A DNA stretch of 64,000 bases from Mesorhizobium sp. Root102 (lineage in GTDB: Bacteria; Pseudomonadota; Alphaproteobacteria; Rhizobiales; Rhizobiaceae), in NCBI RefSeq assembly GCF_001425625.1, contig NZ_LMCP01000046.1, positions 24,197-88,196 on the forward strand. Direction: 5' to 3'. The position numbers and the translations under genes are program-made. Below the pieces are notes generated by a model. The model saw only the letters and a list, made by a program, of their open reading frames with translations. It was not told the DNA's origin and did not search any database. Of the stretch, positions 24,246 to 32,617 are shown one piece after another; positions within the stretch are counted from its first letter, which is position 1, and each line of letters opens with the position of its first letter.

Positions 24246-25856
24246 TTAACCCGCCAAATACGTGTCCGCCCAGTTAGACACCGCCCAGCGCGGATTGTTG
24301 GCGATATTGCCGACCGTGTCGCGGGCAACACTGATAAAACTCCATTCGGCGACGTTGATCAGCGGCAGGTCGGTGGCCACCTCTTTCTGGAACTCCTTGT
24401 AGAGGTTGGTGCGAGCAGCCGTGTCGAGCGTCTCCGATGCCTTGGCGATCAGCGCATCGAGAGCGTCGTTCTTGTAGCCGCCCTGGTTGGAGAATGGCAC
24501 ACCGTCCGGAATGCCGCTCTGCACCAGGATGGTGGTGGAGATCGCCGGGTCGCCGCGGAACACCGGCGGGCCGACCGCGAGGTCGAAGGCGTGGTCGGTG
24601 TAGACCGCCTTGATGTGCGCGGCCGAGTCGTTGTTGACCAGTTGGGCATCGATGCCGATGGCGGCGAGCGCCTGGCGCAGATAGTCGCCGAACTGCTTGG
24701 TCTCGTTGAAGTAGGGCGCCGGCAGCAGCTTGAGCGAGAAGCGATTGCCGTCGGCGCCTTTCTTGTAGCCGGCCTCGTCGAGCAGCGCGTTGGCCTTGGC
24801 GACGTCGAAGGCATAGGTCGGTACGTCGGCGGTGTAGAACTGCGGATCGTTCTTTGGCACCGGACCGGTGGCTGTCGCGGCATAGCCGAGGAACACCGTC
24901 TTGACGACGAAATCCTTGTCGATGGCATGCGCGATCGCCTGCCGCACTTTGACGTCGGCCAGCTCCTTGCGGCGATGGTTGATCTCGACGACGAGCTGAT
25001 AGGTCAGCCCTTCGTAACCCTTGGAGATCACCTTCAGGCCCGGCACCTTGGAGATGCGTTCGAGATCGGCCAGCGGCACGGCGGAGAAGGCTGCGAGTTG
25101 GATCTCCTCGGCCTCGAGCGCGCTCGCCGCGGACGTGCGATCCGGCAGCACCTGATAGATGATCTCGTCCAGATAGGGCTCGTCCTTGCCCCAGTAATCC
25201 GCGTTCTTTGTCAGCCGGTAATACTGGCCGGCCTTGTACTCGCCGAATTTGAACGGCCCAGTGCCGATGGGCGCGTTGTTGGCCGGGTTGTCCTCGATCT
25301 TGCCGACCTCGTAGATGTGCTTCGGCACCACGCTGCTCAGCGCCGGCAGCGCGTTGCGGATCAGCTGGAAGGGCGTCGGCTTGGCGAATTTGAACACGGC
25401 GGTGAGATCGTCAGGGGTGTCGACGGCGGCCAGATCCTTGAACACGGTGCGGCCGAGGTTCTGCAGCGGCTTCCAGATCTGCAGCGCCGAGAAGGCGACG
25501 TCGGCCGAGGTGAACGGCTTGCCGTCATGCCATTTGACGCCGTCGCGCAGTTTGAACGTCACCGAGAGCCCGTCGGCGGCACCCTCCCAGCTCAGCGCCA
25601 GCCTTGGAGCGAGCCCGTCCTTGCCGTCGAAGGAGGCTTCGGCCAGCGTTTCGACGATCTTGCTGGAGATGAAGAACACGCCATTGGAGGCGACGATCGC
25701 CGGGTTGAGGTTGCGTGGTTCGGAATCGGCGGCAAGCACCAGCCGTCCGCCCTTCTTCGGAGTCTGCGCCCAGCCTGATGTCGGCATGGCGGTGGAGGCC
25801 AGCAGCATCGCCGAGCCGGCAAGCATCGTGCGTCTGGAAATCGTGAAACCTGACAT
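24246..25856 (-). CDS. Peptide ABC transporter substrate-binding protein (family 5)
   Basis: A 536-residue SBP_bac_5 (DppA/OppA-type) binding protein. The N-terminus reads ISRRTMLAGSAMLLAS, a twin-arginine-like signal peptide cleaved near GWAQ, so Tat export is likely. Family motifs include LRDGVKWHDGKPFTSADVAF and IGTGPFKFGEYKAGQYY. The ATG at 25856 was chosen over an upstream in-frame start because the signal peptide begins there. It is divergent from the M24 peptidase gene, and the shared upstream region (25857-26230) carries two GntR-type operator-like sites. Confidence 0.9.
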   Translation of the reverse strand: MSGFTISRRTMLAGSAMLLASTAMPTSGWAQTPKKGGRLVLAADSEPRNLNPAIVASNGVFFISSKIVETLAEASFDGKDGLAPRLALSWEGAADGLSVTFKLRDGVKWHDGKPFTSADVAFSALQIWKPLQNLGRTVFKDLAAVDTPDDLTAVFKFAKPTPFQLIRNALPALSSVVPKHIYEVGKIEDNPANNAPIGTGPFKFGEYKAGQYYRLTKNADYWGKDEPYLDEIIYQVLPDRTSAASALEAEEIQLAAFSAVPLADLERISKVPGLKVISKGYEGLTYQLVVEINHRRKELADVKVRQAIAHAIDKDFVVKTVFLGYAATATGPVPKNDPQFYTADVPTYAFDVAKANALLDEAGYKKGADGNRFSLKLLPAPYFNETKQFGDYLRQALAAIGIDAQLVNNDSAAHIKAVYTDHAFDLAVGPPVFRGDPAISTTILVQSGIPDGVPFSNQGGYKNDALDALIAKASETLDTAARTNLYKEFQKEVATDLPLINVAEWSFISVARDTVGNIANNPRWAVSNWADTYLAG

Positions 25857-26052
25857 GATCGAACTCCGTCCTCTCCGCAACCCGGTCGGGTGCGCCAATA
25901 CCCCCCAGACGCCGGCAAGCCCGCCAGCATCCATGCGGTGGCGATTATGAGCCTTGCCGAGGGTTTCGCCAGAGACGGAATTGGCGCATCCTCACTTGGC
26001 TTTGAAATTTTCGTCCGCTGGACCAGTTTGAGGGAAGCGGCTCAATTCGACT

Positions 26053-26071
26053 AATCTGGTAGGACCAGATT
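26053..26071. promoter_or_regulatory. Operator-like palindrome, TGGTnnnACCA type (site 1)
   Basis: AATCTGGT and ACCAGATT form a perfect palindrome with 8-bp arms and a 3-base centre. TGGTnnnACCA is the known recognition core of FadR-branch GntR regulators (PdhR, LldR, GlcC class). It lies between the peptide transporter gene at 25856 (minus) and the M24 peptidase gene at 26231 (plus). A partial half-site (GGACCAG) occurs at 26020-26026. Confidence 0.6.
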
Positions 26072-26131
26072 CATCTGACATGCGGCGGATGACGATATGG
26101 TGACATCGAACGGCGCTGTTTTTCCTATTTC

Positions 26132-26142
26132 TGGCTGGACCA
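26132..26142. promoter_or_regulatory. Degenerate TGGTnnnACCA site (site 2)
   Basis: TGGC-TGG-ACCA matches the operator core with one mismatch in the left arm, 75 bases downstream of the perfect site and 89 bases before the M24 start. Paired sites like this allow looping or cooperative binding. Weak alone, but supported by its neighbour. Confidence 0.4.
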
Positions 26143-26230
26143 GAGTGAGCAAAATGGTGCAGATTTGAGCCATAGCCAAGGGATCGGGAGCAGAACGGCC
26201 GGCGCTCCCAGGCAATTCAGGGAGAGAGAG

Positions 26231-27421
26231 ATGAACATTGCTCCGGGCAAGAATGCCGTCGGCAATATCCCGTTCGACCAGGCAAGGGTCGACCGGCTGA
26301 TGGAGGAGGCCGGCATCGATGTGCTGCTCGCCACCTCCAAGCACAACACGCAATATCTGTTGGGCGGCTACAAGTTCATCTTCTTCGCCGCCATGGATGC
26401 GATCGGCCATAGCCGTTACCTGCCGATCGTCGTGTACGAAAAGGGCGGGCCGGACCATGCCGCCTATATCGGCAACCGCATGGAAGGCGGCGAGCATCAG
26501 AACAACCCGTTCTGGACGCCGACGCTGCACGCCGCCTGCTGGGGCACGCTCGATGCCGCCAATCTCGCCGTCGAGCATCTGCAGAAGATCGGCAAGGGCA
26601 ATGCCCGCATCGGCATCGAGCCCGGCTTCCTGCCGTCGGACGCGTATACGCTGATCCGCAAGGCGTTGCCGGACGCCAGACTGATCGATGCCACCGACAT
26701 GCTGGAACGCATGCGCGCCATCAAGACCGATGCCGAGCTGGAGAAGCTGCGCACGGCCTCCGAACTGATCACTGATTCCATGCTGGCAACCATTGCCTGG
26801 GCGCGCGAAGGCACGACCAAGAGCGAGATGATCGAGCAGCTGCGGCGCGAGGAAACCAATCGCGGCATCCATTTCGAATATTGCCTGCTGACGTTGGGCT
26901 CCAGCCATAACCGTGCCGCCTCGCCGCAGGCGTGGAAGAGGGGCGAGGTGCTGTCGATCGATTCCGGCGGCAACTATCACGGCTATATAGGCGACCTCTG
27001 CCGGATGGGCATTCTGGGCGAACCGGATGCCGAGCTCGAAGATCTGCTGGCCGAGGTCGAAACGGTGCAGCAGGCGGCCTTTTCAAAGGTCAAGGCAGGC
27101 ACGCTGGGCGGCGACATGATTTCGCACGCAGAGGGCGTGCTGAAGGCCTCGAAGGTCGCGGCCTACACGGATTTCTTCGCCCATGGCATGGGCCTGATTA
27201 CGCATGAGGCGCCGTTCCTGATGACCAACCATCCGGTGACTTATGAGGGCACCTATTCGGCAAAGCCGCTGGAGAAGAACATGGTGCTGTCGGTGGAGAC
27301 AACCATGCTCCACCCGACGCGGGGGTTCATCAAGCTGGAGGACACGCTTGCGGTGACTGACGCCGGCTATGTGATGTTCGGCGACCGGGGTCGAGGCTGG
27401 AACAGGGGTGGCACCCTATAA
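26231..27421 (+). CDS. M24-family metallopeptidase (Xaa-Pro aminopeptidase-like)
   Basis: A 396-residue pita-bread-fold protein with a creatinase-type N-terminal domain (1-165) and a C-terminal M24 domain. All five metal ligands can be placed: D244 and D255 (LSIDSGGNYHGYIGDLCR), H318 (FAHGMGLITHE), E356 (VLSVETT) and E370 (IKLEDTL). The ATG at 26231 follows GGAGAGAGAG directly. It is divergent from a peptide importer, which suggests a dipeptidase acting on imported peptides. Non-peptidase activities such as creatinase are known in the family. Confidence 0.87.
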   Translation: MNIAPGKNAVGNIPFDQARVDRLMEEAGIDVLLATSKHNTQYLLGGYKFIFFAAMDAIGHSRYLPIVVYEKGGPDHAAYIGNRMEGGEHQNNPFWTPTLHAACWGTLDAANLAVEHLQKIGKGNARIGIEPGFLPSDAYTLIRKALPDARLIDATDMLERMRAIKTDAELEKLRTASELITDSMLATIAWAREGTTKSEMIEQLRREETNRGIHFEYCLLTLGSSHNRAASPQAWKRGEVLSIDSGGNYHGYIGDLCRMGILGEPDAELEDLLAEVETVQQAAFSKVKAGTLGGDMISHAEGVLKASKVAAYTDFFAHGMGLITHEAPFLMTNHPVTYEGTYSAKPLEKNMVLSVETTMLHPTRGFIKLEDTLAVTDAGYVMFGDRGRGWNRGGTL

Positions 27422-27433
27422 AGACGAAGGCTG

Positions 27434-27580
27434 GCGCCGCCCCTCATCCGCCTGCCGGCACCTTCTCCCCGTAGAACGGGAGAAGGGAGCAGTTCCGGCG
27501 ATTGGCGAAAGCGCCTATGACAGCGTCTTTCTCTCCGTTCTACGGGGAGAAATGTCCGGCAGGACAATGAGGGGCGGCGC
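27434..27580. repeat. Large inverted intergenic repeat (RIME-like)
   Basis: The ends GCGCCGCCCCTCAT (27434-27447) and ATGAGGGGCGGCGC (27567-27580) are perfect inverted copies, and the interior contains further complementary arms (TTCTCCCCGTAGAAC near 27463 and GTTCTACGGGGAGAA near 27538). This matches rhizobial intergenic mosaic elements. It fills the gap between two convergent genes. Confidence 0.7.
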
Positions 27581-27593
27581 TGCCCAAAAATAG

Positions 27594-28013
27594 CTATTTC
27601 CCGCCCGCCGGGATCAGCCTGAAATCCGGCAGCTCGCGCAGGACCAACTCCGGGCCGGCCGGCGAATAGACGACGAAAAGCTGCATCGGCCCGTCACCGG
27701 TGTTGAGCGTCGAATGAAAGCGGCTCTCCGGCACATAGATGGTGCAGCCAGGGCCGACCTTCTCGACCACCGGATTGCCCTTCTCGTCCTCAACCATCTG
27801 CTCGCCATGGCCTGAGATGACGAAGATGATTTCCTCGGCACCGGGATGATTGTGGCGCGTGTGGCCCTTGCCCGACGGCAGGTCGACGACGCCGCCTGAA
27901 AACCGGGTCGCGCCATTCACTTCGGGCGCTACCGTCAACGACAACTTTCCCCAGTCGAAGCCGAAGGCGCTGACGTCCTTCGGGTACACGAACACCTTGC
28001 TCTTGTCGGTCAT
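27594..28013 (-). CDS. Cupin-domain protein
   Basis: A 139-residue single-domain cupin. Motif 1 is visible as GHTRHNHPGAEEIIFVISGHGE (two His and a Glu as metal ligands, about 50-71), and motif 2 near PESRFHSTLNTGDGPMQLF. Cupins of this size often act as small dioxygenases, isomerases or sugar-binding proteins. It is 6 bases downstream of the TIM-barrel gene stop and belongs to the same operon. Its substrate is unknown. Confidence 0.78.
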   Translation of the reverse strand: MTDKSKVFVYPKDVSAFGFDWGKLSLTVAPEVNGATRFSGGVVDLPSGKGHTRHNHPGAEEIIFVISGHGEQMVEDEKGNPVVEKVGPGCTIYVPESRFHSTLNTGDGPMQLFVVYSPAGPELVLRELPDFRLIPAGGK

Positions 28014-28019
28014 CTCTCA

Positions 28020-28886
28020 TCATCCCTTCTTTTTCTTTGGCATCGTCTTCTCACCACCGAGTGTCACGGCCTTGAAATCCGCCGTCTGGCGGGCGATCGC
28101 CGCTTCGGCCGGCAGCCGTTCCATCGAGCTTGCGCCATAGAAGCCGTGCAGGCCCTTGCAGCGGTCGAGGATGTAGCGGGCGTCGTCCGGCATCGAGATC
28201 GGCCCGCCATGGCAAAGCAGGATGACATCCTTGCGCACCGAGCGGGCCGCGTTGGCGATGGCGTCGATCTCGACGACGCAGTCGTCGAGCGACTTGGCCG
28301 AGGTGGCGCCGATCGAGCCGCCTGTCGTCACGCCCATATGGGCGACGACGATGTCGGCGCCTGCCTTGGTCATGGCACGGGCCTCACCCGGGTTGAAGAC
28401 ATAGGGCGTGGTCAAGAGGTCGAGTTTGTGCGCTTCGGCGATCATGTCGACCTCGAGCCCGAAGCCCATACCGGTCTCTTCGAAACTCTGCCGCATGCTG
28501 CCGTCGAACAGGCCGATGGTGGGAAAGTTCTGCACCCCAGAAAAGCCCATCGTCTTCAACTCGGCCAGCAACAGCGGCATGATGACGAAGGGATCGGTGC
28601 CGTTGACGCCGGCCAGTACCGGCGTCTTCTTGACCACCGGCAACACCTCGTAGGCCATCTCCTTGACGATCTCGTTGGCATTGCCATAGGCGAGCAGGCC
28701 GGCGGCCGAGCCGCGCCCGGCCATGCGGTAGCGGCCGGAATTGTAAATGATGATGAGGTCGATGCCGCCAGCTTCCTCTGCCTTGGCAGACAGGCCGGTG
28801 CCGGCGCCGCCGCCGACGATCGGCACGCCCTTGTCGATCATCCCCCGGAACCTCTTCAGTATGTCCTTGCGCGGTATGGCGGGCAT
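28020..28886 (-). CDS. Phosphoenolpyruvate hydrolase-family TIM-barrel protein (Tm-1 C-domain-like)
   Basis: A TIM-barrel protein of the PEP hydrolase-type family, also found as the C-terminal domain of plant Tm-1 proteins. Conserved pieces are GVPIVGGGAGTGLSAKAEE, the substrate loop NFPTIGLFDG, and DIVVAHMGVTTGGSIGA. The end is a lysine cluster. I chose the ATG at 28886 because MPAIPRKDILKRFRGMI is the family start; a GTG at 28901 overlapping the upstream stop is also possible. It follows the UPF0261 gene immediately; in plants the two are one protein. Confidence 0.82.
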   Translation of the reverse strand: MPAIPRKDILKRFRGMIDKGVPIVGGGAGTGLSAKAEEAGGIDLIIIYNSGRYRMAGRGSAAGLLAYGNANEIVKEMAYEVLPVVKKTPVLAGVNGTDPFVIMPLLLAELKTMGFSGVQNFPTIGLFDGSMRQSFEETGMGFGLEVDMIAEAHKLDLLTTPYVFNPGEARAMTKAGADIVVAHMGVTTGGSIGATSAKSLDDCVVEIDAIANAARSVRKDVILLCHGGPISMPDDARYILDRCKGLHGFYGASSMERLPAEAAIARQTADFKAVTLGGEKTMPKKKKG

Positions 28887-28897
28887 TTTTTTGGGTC

Positions 28898-30094
28898 TCA
28901 CTGTTTGGCGATGTCGAGAAAAGCCGCAACCGCGGCCTTGGCGAATTCGGGGTCGTTGATGTGGAGCGGAAGGCGCGTCACGCGCCGCGTGTCATTCGGA
29001 CGGATGGTGCGCTCGATGGCTTTGAACAGGACGGCGTCGGCTTCCAGGTCGAAGAAGGCGCCGCCCTCGATGTCGAGCGCCGAGACGCCTTTTTCTGGAA
29101 TGAGAAAATGCACTGGCCCCTCGCAAAGGGCGAGCCTGGTGCCAATCCATTCGCCGATCTTGCGGCATTCCTGCGCCGTGGTGCGCATCAACGTGACGTT
29201 GGGGTTGTGCTCGTAGAACAGCCGGCCGCGATGGTGTTCGGGAATCGTCGACGGCGCCCAGAAGTTCACCATGTCGAGCGCGCCGACCGAACCGACATAG
29301 GGCAGTCTGGTGCGGGCGATTGCGCCAAAACGATCCTCGGTCGCCGGCAGGACGCCGCCGAACAGGAGATCGCAGACTTCGGTCGTGGTGATGTCGATGA
29401 TCCCGGACAGCAGGCCGCTGTCGGCCAGCTTCTCCATGCTGCGACCGCCAGTGCCCGTGGCATGGAAGACTATGCAGTCATAGGTCGAACGGAGCTGGTC
29501 GGCGATGGCCGTCACGCAAGGCGTGGTGACGCCGAACATGGTGAGGCCGATCGACGGTTTGCCGTCGGGTGGCGGCGCCGGCCTGGCTGCCATGCCAGCG
29601 ATTGCCTGGGCGGCATTGTGCAAGACAACACGGGACAGCCGGTTCAGTCCGGCCATATCGGTCACAGCAGGCATCATGATGATGTCGGAAACATCGACAT
29701 AAGGCGCTGTGTCGCCGGAGGCGAGCGTCGAGACCATGATCTTGGGCAGGCCTAGCGGCAGCGCGCGCATGCCCGACGTGATGATCGAGGTGCCGCCGCC
29801 GCCGCCAATGCCAATGACGGCGGCGATGTCGTTTCGCGATTGGACGAAGCGGGCGAAGGCGATGCCCATTGCGGCAACCGCGGTTCCGCGGTCGTCGATA
29901 TCAAGCACGGCGCCGCGACCGTCGGGGTGGTGGCCGGCAATTTCCTTTGCGGTGATGTCGACGGGAATGGTTGCGTCGCGCGTTCCGACATCGACGCGGG
30001 ACACTGCTGCGCCCGCAGCAGTGATCGCATCGGCCAGGAAGGCAAGCTCTTCGCCCTTGGTGTCGGCGGTGCCCACCACATAGATGCGCTTCAT
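28898..30094 (-). CDS. UPF0261 / Tm-1-like ATP-binding protein
   Basis: A 398-residue protein of the UPF0261 family, the homologue of the N-terminal half of the tomato Tm-1 resistance protein. It starts MKRIYVVGTADTKGEELAFL, typical of the family, and has the glycine-rich VIGIGGGGGTSIITSGMRAL, which in Tm-1 contributes to nucleotide binding. The ATG at 30094 is preceded by a GGGG-rich SD. It begins a likely three-gene operon with the TIM-barrel gene and the cupin. Biochemical function in bacteria is not established. Confidence 0.85.
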   Translation of the reverse strand: MKRIYVVGTADTKGEELAFLADAITAAGAAVSRVDVGTRDATIPVDITAKEIAGHHPDGRGAVLDIDDRGTAVAAMGIAFARFVQSRNDIAAVIGIGGGGGTSIITSGMRALPLGLPKIMVSTLASGDTAPYVDVSDIIMMPAVTDMAGLNRLSRVVLHNAAQAIAGMAARPAPPPDGKPSIGLTMFGVTTPCVTAIADQLRSTYDCIVFHATGTGGRSMEKLADSGLLSGIIDITTTEVCDLLFGGVLPATEDRFGAIARTRLPYVGSVGALDMVNFWAPSTIPEHHRGRLFYEHNPNVTLMRTTAQECRKIGEWIGTRLALCEGPVHFLIPEKGVSALDIEGGAFFDLEADAVLFKAIERTIRPNDTRRVTRLPLHINDPEFAKAAVAAFLDIAKQ

Positions 30095-30177
30095 CGCGTT
30101 TCCCCGCCGGCTGTTTGCCCGGCCTTTCCGCAAGCGAAGGCCATTGCAATTTTTTGAGACGTGCGTATCGTATTGAT

Positions 30178-30873
30178 ATGGAAGTCTCACGTCAACAATC
30201 CACGGTGAGCGACGACGCTGAGCGAGGAAACGGCCAGGCGATAGAGCGCGGCCCGCGCGCTCGCACGAAACGGCTGATGCTGGAGACGGCGACGCGGCTG
30301 ATGCAGGCGGGCGTCACGCCGTCAGTCAGCGAGGTCGCCGAGGCGGCTGAGGTTTCCCGAGCCACTGCCTATCGTTATTTCCCGAGCCAGGCGGCACTGG
30401 TGCAAGCTGTGGTCGACGAGGGGCTGGGGCCAATCCTCACCTGGCAATCGACCTCCGTCGATGCCGAGCGCCGGATCGCCGAGCTGTTCGACACGGCCAT
30501 GCCGCGCATCGAGGCCTTCGAAGCCACGTTCAAGGCAGCACTGAAGCTGTCGCTCGATCAATGGGCACGGCGGCAGGCCGGCACGCTGGGTGGCGAGCCG
30601 ACTTTCACGCGCGGCCACCGCATCGACTTGCTGAAAGAGGCGATCGCGCCGCTCAAGGGCCGTTTGCCGCCGCGCGACTTCAAGCGGCTGGCGCAGGCGC
30701 TGTCGCTGATGTTCGGCGTCGAGGTGCTGATCGTGCTCAAGGATATATGGGGGTTGGACAGTCGCCGAACGATGTCGGTCGCACAATGGGCGGCCGGGGC
30801 GCTGGTGCGTGCGGCGGTCGCGGAATCAATCGGTGACGGAGACAACATCAATCGGGCGGCAGTCGTGAAATAG
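30178..30873 (+). CDS. TetR-family transcriptional regulator
   Basis: A 231-residue TetR/AcrR regulator. After a charged N-terminal tail of about 25 residues comes the HTH (VSEVAEAAEVSRATAYRYFPSQAALVQAVVDEG, about 50-80), then a helical ligand domain. The gene is divergent from the UPF0261 operon with 83 bases between starts, which is the usual layout for a repressor of the neighbouring operon. The upstream gap contains AT-rich imperfect repeats near 30165. The ligand is unknown. Confidence 0.85.
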   Translation: MEVSRQQSTVSDDAERGNGQAIERGPRARTKRLMLETATRLMQAGVTPSVSEVAEAAEVSRATAYRYFPSQAALVQAVVDEGLGPILTWQSTSVDAERRIAELFDTAMPRIEAFEATFKAALKLSLDQWARRQAGTLGGEPTFTRGHRIDLLKEAIAPLKGRLPPRDFKRLAQALSLMFGVEVLIVLKDIWGLDSRRTMSVAQWAAGALVRAAVAESIGDGDNINRAAVVK

Positions 30874-30878
30874 CGCCT

Positions 30879-30895
30879 ATCTGGTTCGACCAGAT
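30879..30895. promoter_or_regulatory. Operator-like palindrome, TGGTnnnACCA type (site 3)
   Basis: ATCTGGT and ACCAGAT flank TCG with perfect 7-bp arms, 6 bases after the TetR stop and about 340 bases before the ABC binding-protein start at 31233. It is almost identical to the site at 26053-26071. A third, degenerate copy (TGGT-AAA-ACAG) is at 30974-30984. Confidence 0.55.
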
Positions 30896-31057
30896 TGGCA
30901 TGCCGACTGCCGATATTAACCGCAATGCGGGGTACGGGACAACACCTGCGCGTATCACTGAGTAGGAAAATCTTGGTAAAACAGGCAGATAAAGCCGGAA
31001 TCCGATAGCAATGGGCAAGTCGAGCTGCCAAGAAAGGGCTTGACGCGCATGCAGAAT

Positions 31058-31068
31058 TGGTAATACCA
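31058..31068. promoter_or_regulatory. TGGTnnnACCA site upstream of sugar importer (site 4)
   Basis: TGGT-AAT-ACCA, 165 bases before the binding-protein ATG. The flanks (AAT on the left, GAT on the right) extend the match partly. The identical 11-mer recurs at 45881-45891. The remaining part of 30896-31232 contains no gene and is the long leader of the importer operon. Confidence 0.55.
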
Positions 31069-31232
31069 GATCAAGTAAGAAAAGCGGATCGAAAGTGAGG
31101 GCTGCGATCCATTTTCCGGCAGGGCGAGGAGGCTCAGAACCGGAATGGTGCGATCACGGGAGGAACTACCCGGGCCGGTCCCGTTGCCGGCTCGCATGAC
31201 CAGGTAGAATGCGCACAAGGGAGGAAATCATT

Positions 31233-32549
31233 ATGCGCAAGTTAGTGACCAGCGTACTTGCTGGTATCGGCTTAACGCTTGCCTGCGGAACGTCCGTTTA
31301 CGCGCAGGAAAAGTCGCTCACCATCTTCTGGGCCGAATGGGATCCGGCCAACTATCTGCAGGAACTCGGCAACGAGTACGAGAAGGAAACCGGCGTCAAG
31401 ATCACGGTGGAGACCACACCCTGGTCCGACTTCCAGACCAAGGCCTTTACCGAGTTCAACGCCCATGGCGACGCCTATGATTTGGTCGTCGGCGACTCGC
31501 AATGGCTCGGCGCCGGCTCGACCGGTGGCCACTATGTCGACCTGACCGACTTCTTCAACAAGTACAAGCTGAAGGAGGTGATGGCGCCGGCGACGGTGAA
31601 ATACTACGCAGAATATCCCGGCAACAGCGGCAAATACTGGGCTATTCCGCTCGAAGGCGATGCCGTCGGCTGGTCCTATCGCAAGGACTGGTTCGAGGAC
31701 CCCAAGGAGAAGGAAGCGTTCAAGGCCAAGTACGGTTACGACCTGGACGTGCCGAAGGATTTCAAGGCGCTGCGCGACATCGCCGAATTCTTCTACCGGC
31801 CGGATCAGAAGCGCTACGGGATCGCCATCTATACCGACAATTCCTATGACGCGATGGCGATGGGCTTCGAGAACGCGCTGTTCTCCTATGGCGGCGAGCT
31901 GGGTGACTATTCGACCTACAAGGTCGATGGCTTCATCAACTCCGACAAGGCGGTCGCAGCACTCGATGCCTACAAGGAACTCTACAAGTTCACGCCTCCA
32001 GGCTGGGCCAAGTCGTTCTTCGTCGAAGACAACCAGGCGATCACCGAAAACCTGGCCGCGATGAGCATGAACTACTTCGCGTTCTTCCCCTCGCTGATCA
32101 ACGAGGCGTCGAACCCGAACGCCAAGAACACCGGCTTCTTCGCCAATCCTCCCGGCCCTGGCGGCGACCAGTTCGCAGCGCTCGGCGGGCAAGGCATCTC
32201 CATCGTCTCCTACTCGCAGAAGCAGGACGAGGCGATGAAGTTCCTGGAATGGTTCATCAAGGACGAGACCCAGAAGAAGTGGGCGGCACTTGGCGGCTAC
32301 ACCTGCAGTGCGGCCGTGCTGAAGTCGGCTGAGTTCCAGAATGCCACGCCCTACAACAAGGCGTTCTATGAGACCATGTTCAAGGTGAAGGATTTCTGGG
32401 CTGTGCCGGAATATGCCGAACTGCTGCAGCAGCTCAACCAGCGCGTCTATCCCTACATGATTGGCGGCGAAGGCACCGCCAAGGAAACGCTGGACGCACT
32501 GGCGGCCGACTGGACCGCGACCTTCAAGAAGTACGGCCGCGGCCAGTAA
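31233..32549 (+). CDS. Sugar ABC transporter substrate-binding protein (family 1)
   Basis: A 438-residue extracellular solute-binding protein of the SBP_bac_1 type. The signal peptide is MRKLVTSVLAGIGLTLACG with cleavage near VYAQ. The mature region starts KSLTIFWAEWDPANYLQELG, a typical entry of the maltose/sn-glycerol-phosphate-like binding fold. The ATG at 31233 has AGGGAGG eight bases upstream. It heads an operon of two permeases, a small membrane protein and two ATPases. Substrate is a sugar or polyol, not otherwise determinable. Confidence 0.88.
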   Translation: MRKLVTSVLAGIGLTLACGTSVYAQEKSLTIFWAEWDPANYLQELGNEYEKETGVKITVETTPWSDFQTKAFTEFNAHGDAYDLVVGDSQWLGAGSTGGHYVDLTDFFNKYKLKEVMAPATVKYYAEYPGNSGKYWAIPLEGDAVGWSYRKDWFEDPKEKEAFKAKYGYDLDVPKDFKALRDIAEFFYRPDQKRYGIAIYTDNSYDAMAMGFENALFSYGGELGDYSTYKVDGFINSDKAVAALDAYKELYKFTPPGWAKSFFVEDNQAITENLAAMSMNYFAFFPSLINEASNPNAKNTGFFANPPGPGGDQFAALGGQGISIVSYSQKQDEAMKFLEWFIKDETQKKWAALGGYTCSAAVLKSAEFQNATPYNKAFYETMFKVKDFWAVPEYAELLQQLNQRVYPYMIGGEGTAKETLDALAADWTATFKKYGRGQ

Positions 32550-32561
32550 CAATCATGCCTC

Positions 32562-32599
32562 ACGGAGGGGGCGTTGGTGCCTCCTCCGTTTCTTTTTCT
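32562..32599 (+). terminator. Attenuating terminator after the binding-protein gene
   Basis: The stem ACGGAGGGGGC/GCCTCCTCCGT (11 pairs, one G-U), loop GTTGGT, is followed by a T-rich tract ending near 32599. It sits 13 bases after the binding-protein stop and before the permease. Such partial terminators keep binding-protein mRNA more abundant than that of the membrane components. Confidence 0.65.
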
Positions 32600-32617
32600 G
32601 CAAACGGGAGCAGGGTC

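Noticed and set aside
23883..25778. A 631-codon open frame on the plus strand opposite the peptide-binding protein and permease genes
   Set aside because: Its protein is rich in Arg, Gly, Val, Asp and His and shows no domain; it mirrors a clear family 5 binding-protein gene and a DppB gene. High GC keeps antisense frames open.
30150..30195. Possible TetR operator around the TetR start (GAGAC and GTCTC)
   Set aside because: The arms are only five bases and the spacing is irregular; not enough to claim.
31272..32552. A 426-codon minus-strand frame opposite the sugar-binding protein gene
   Set aside because: Composition and lack of any domain mark it as antisense to a clear SBP gene.
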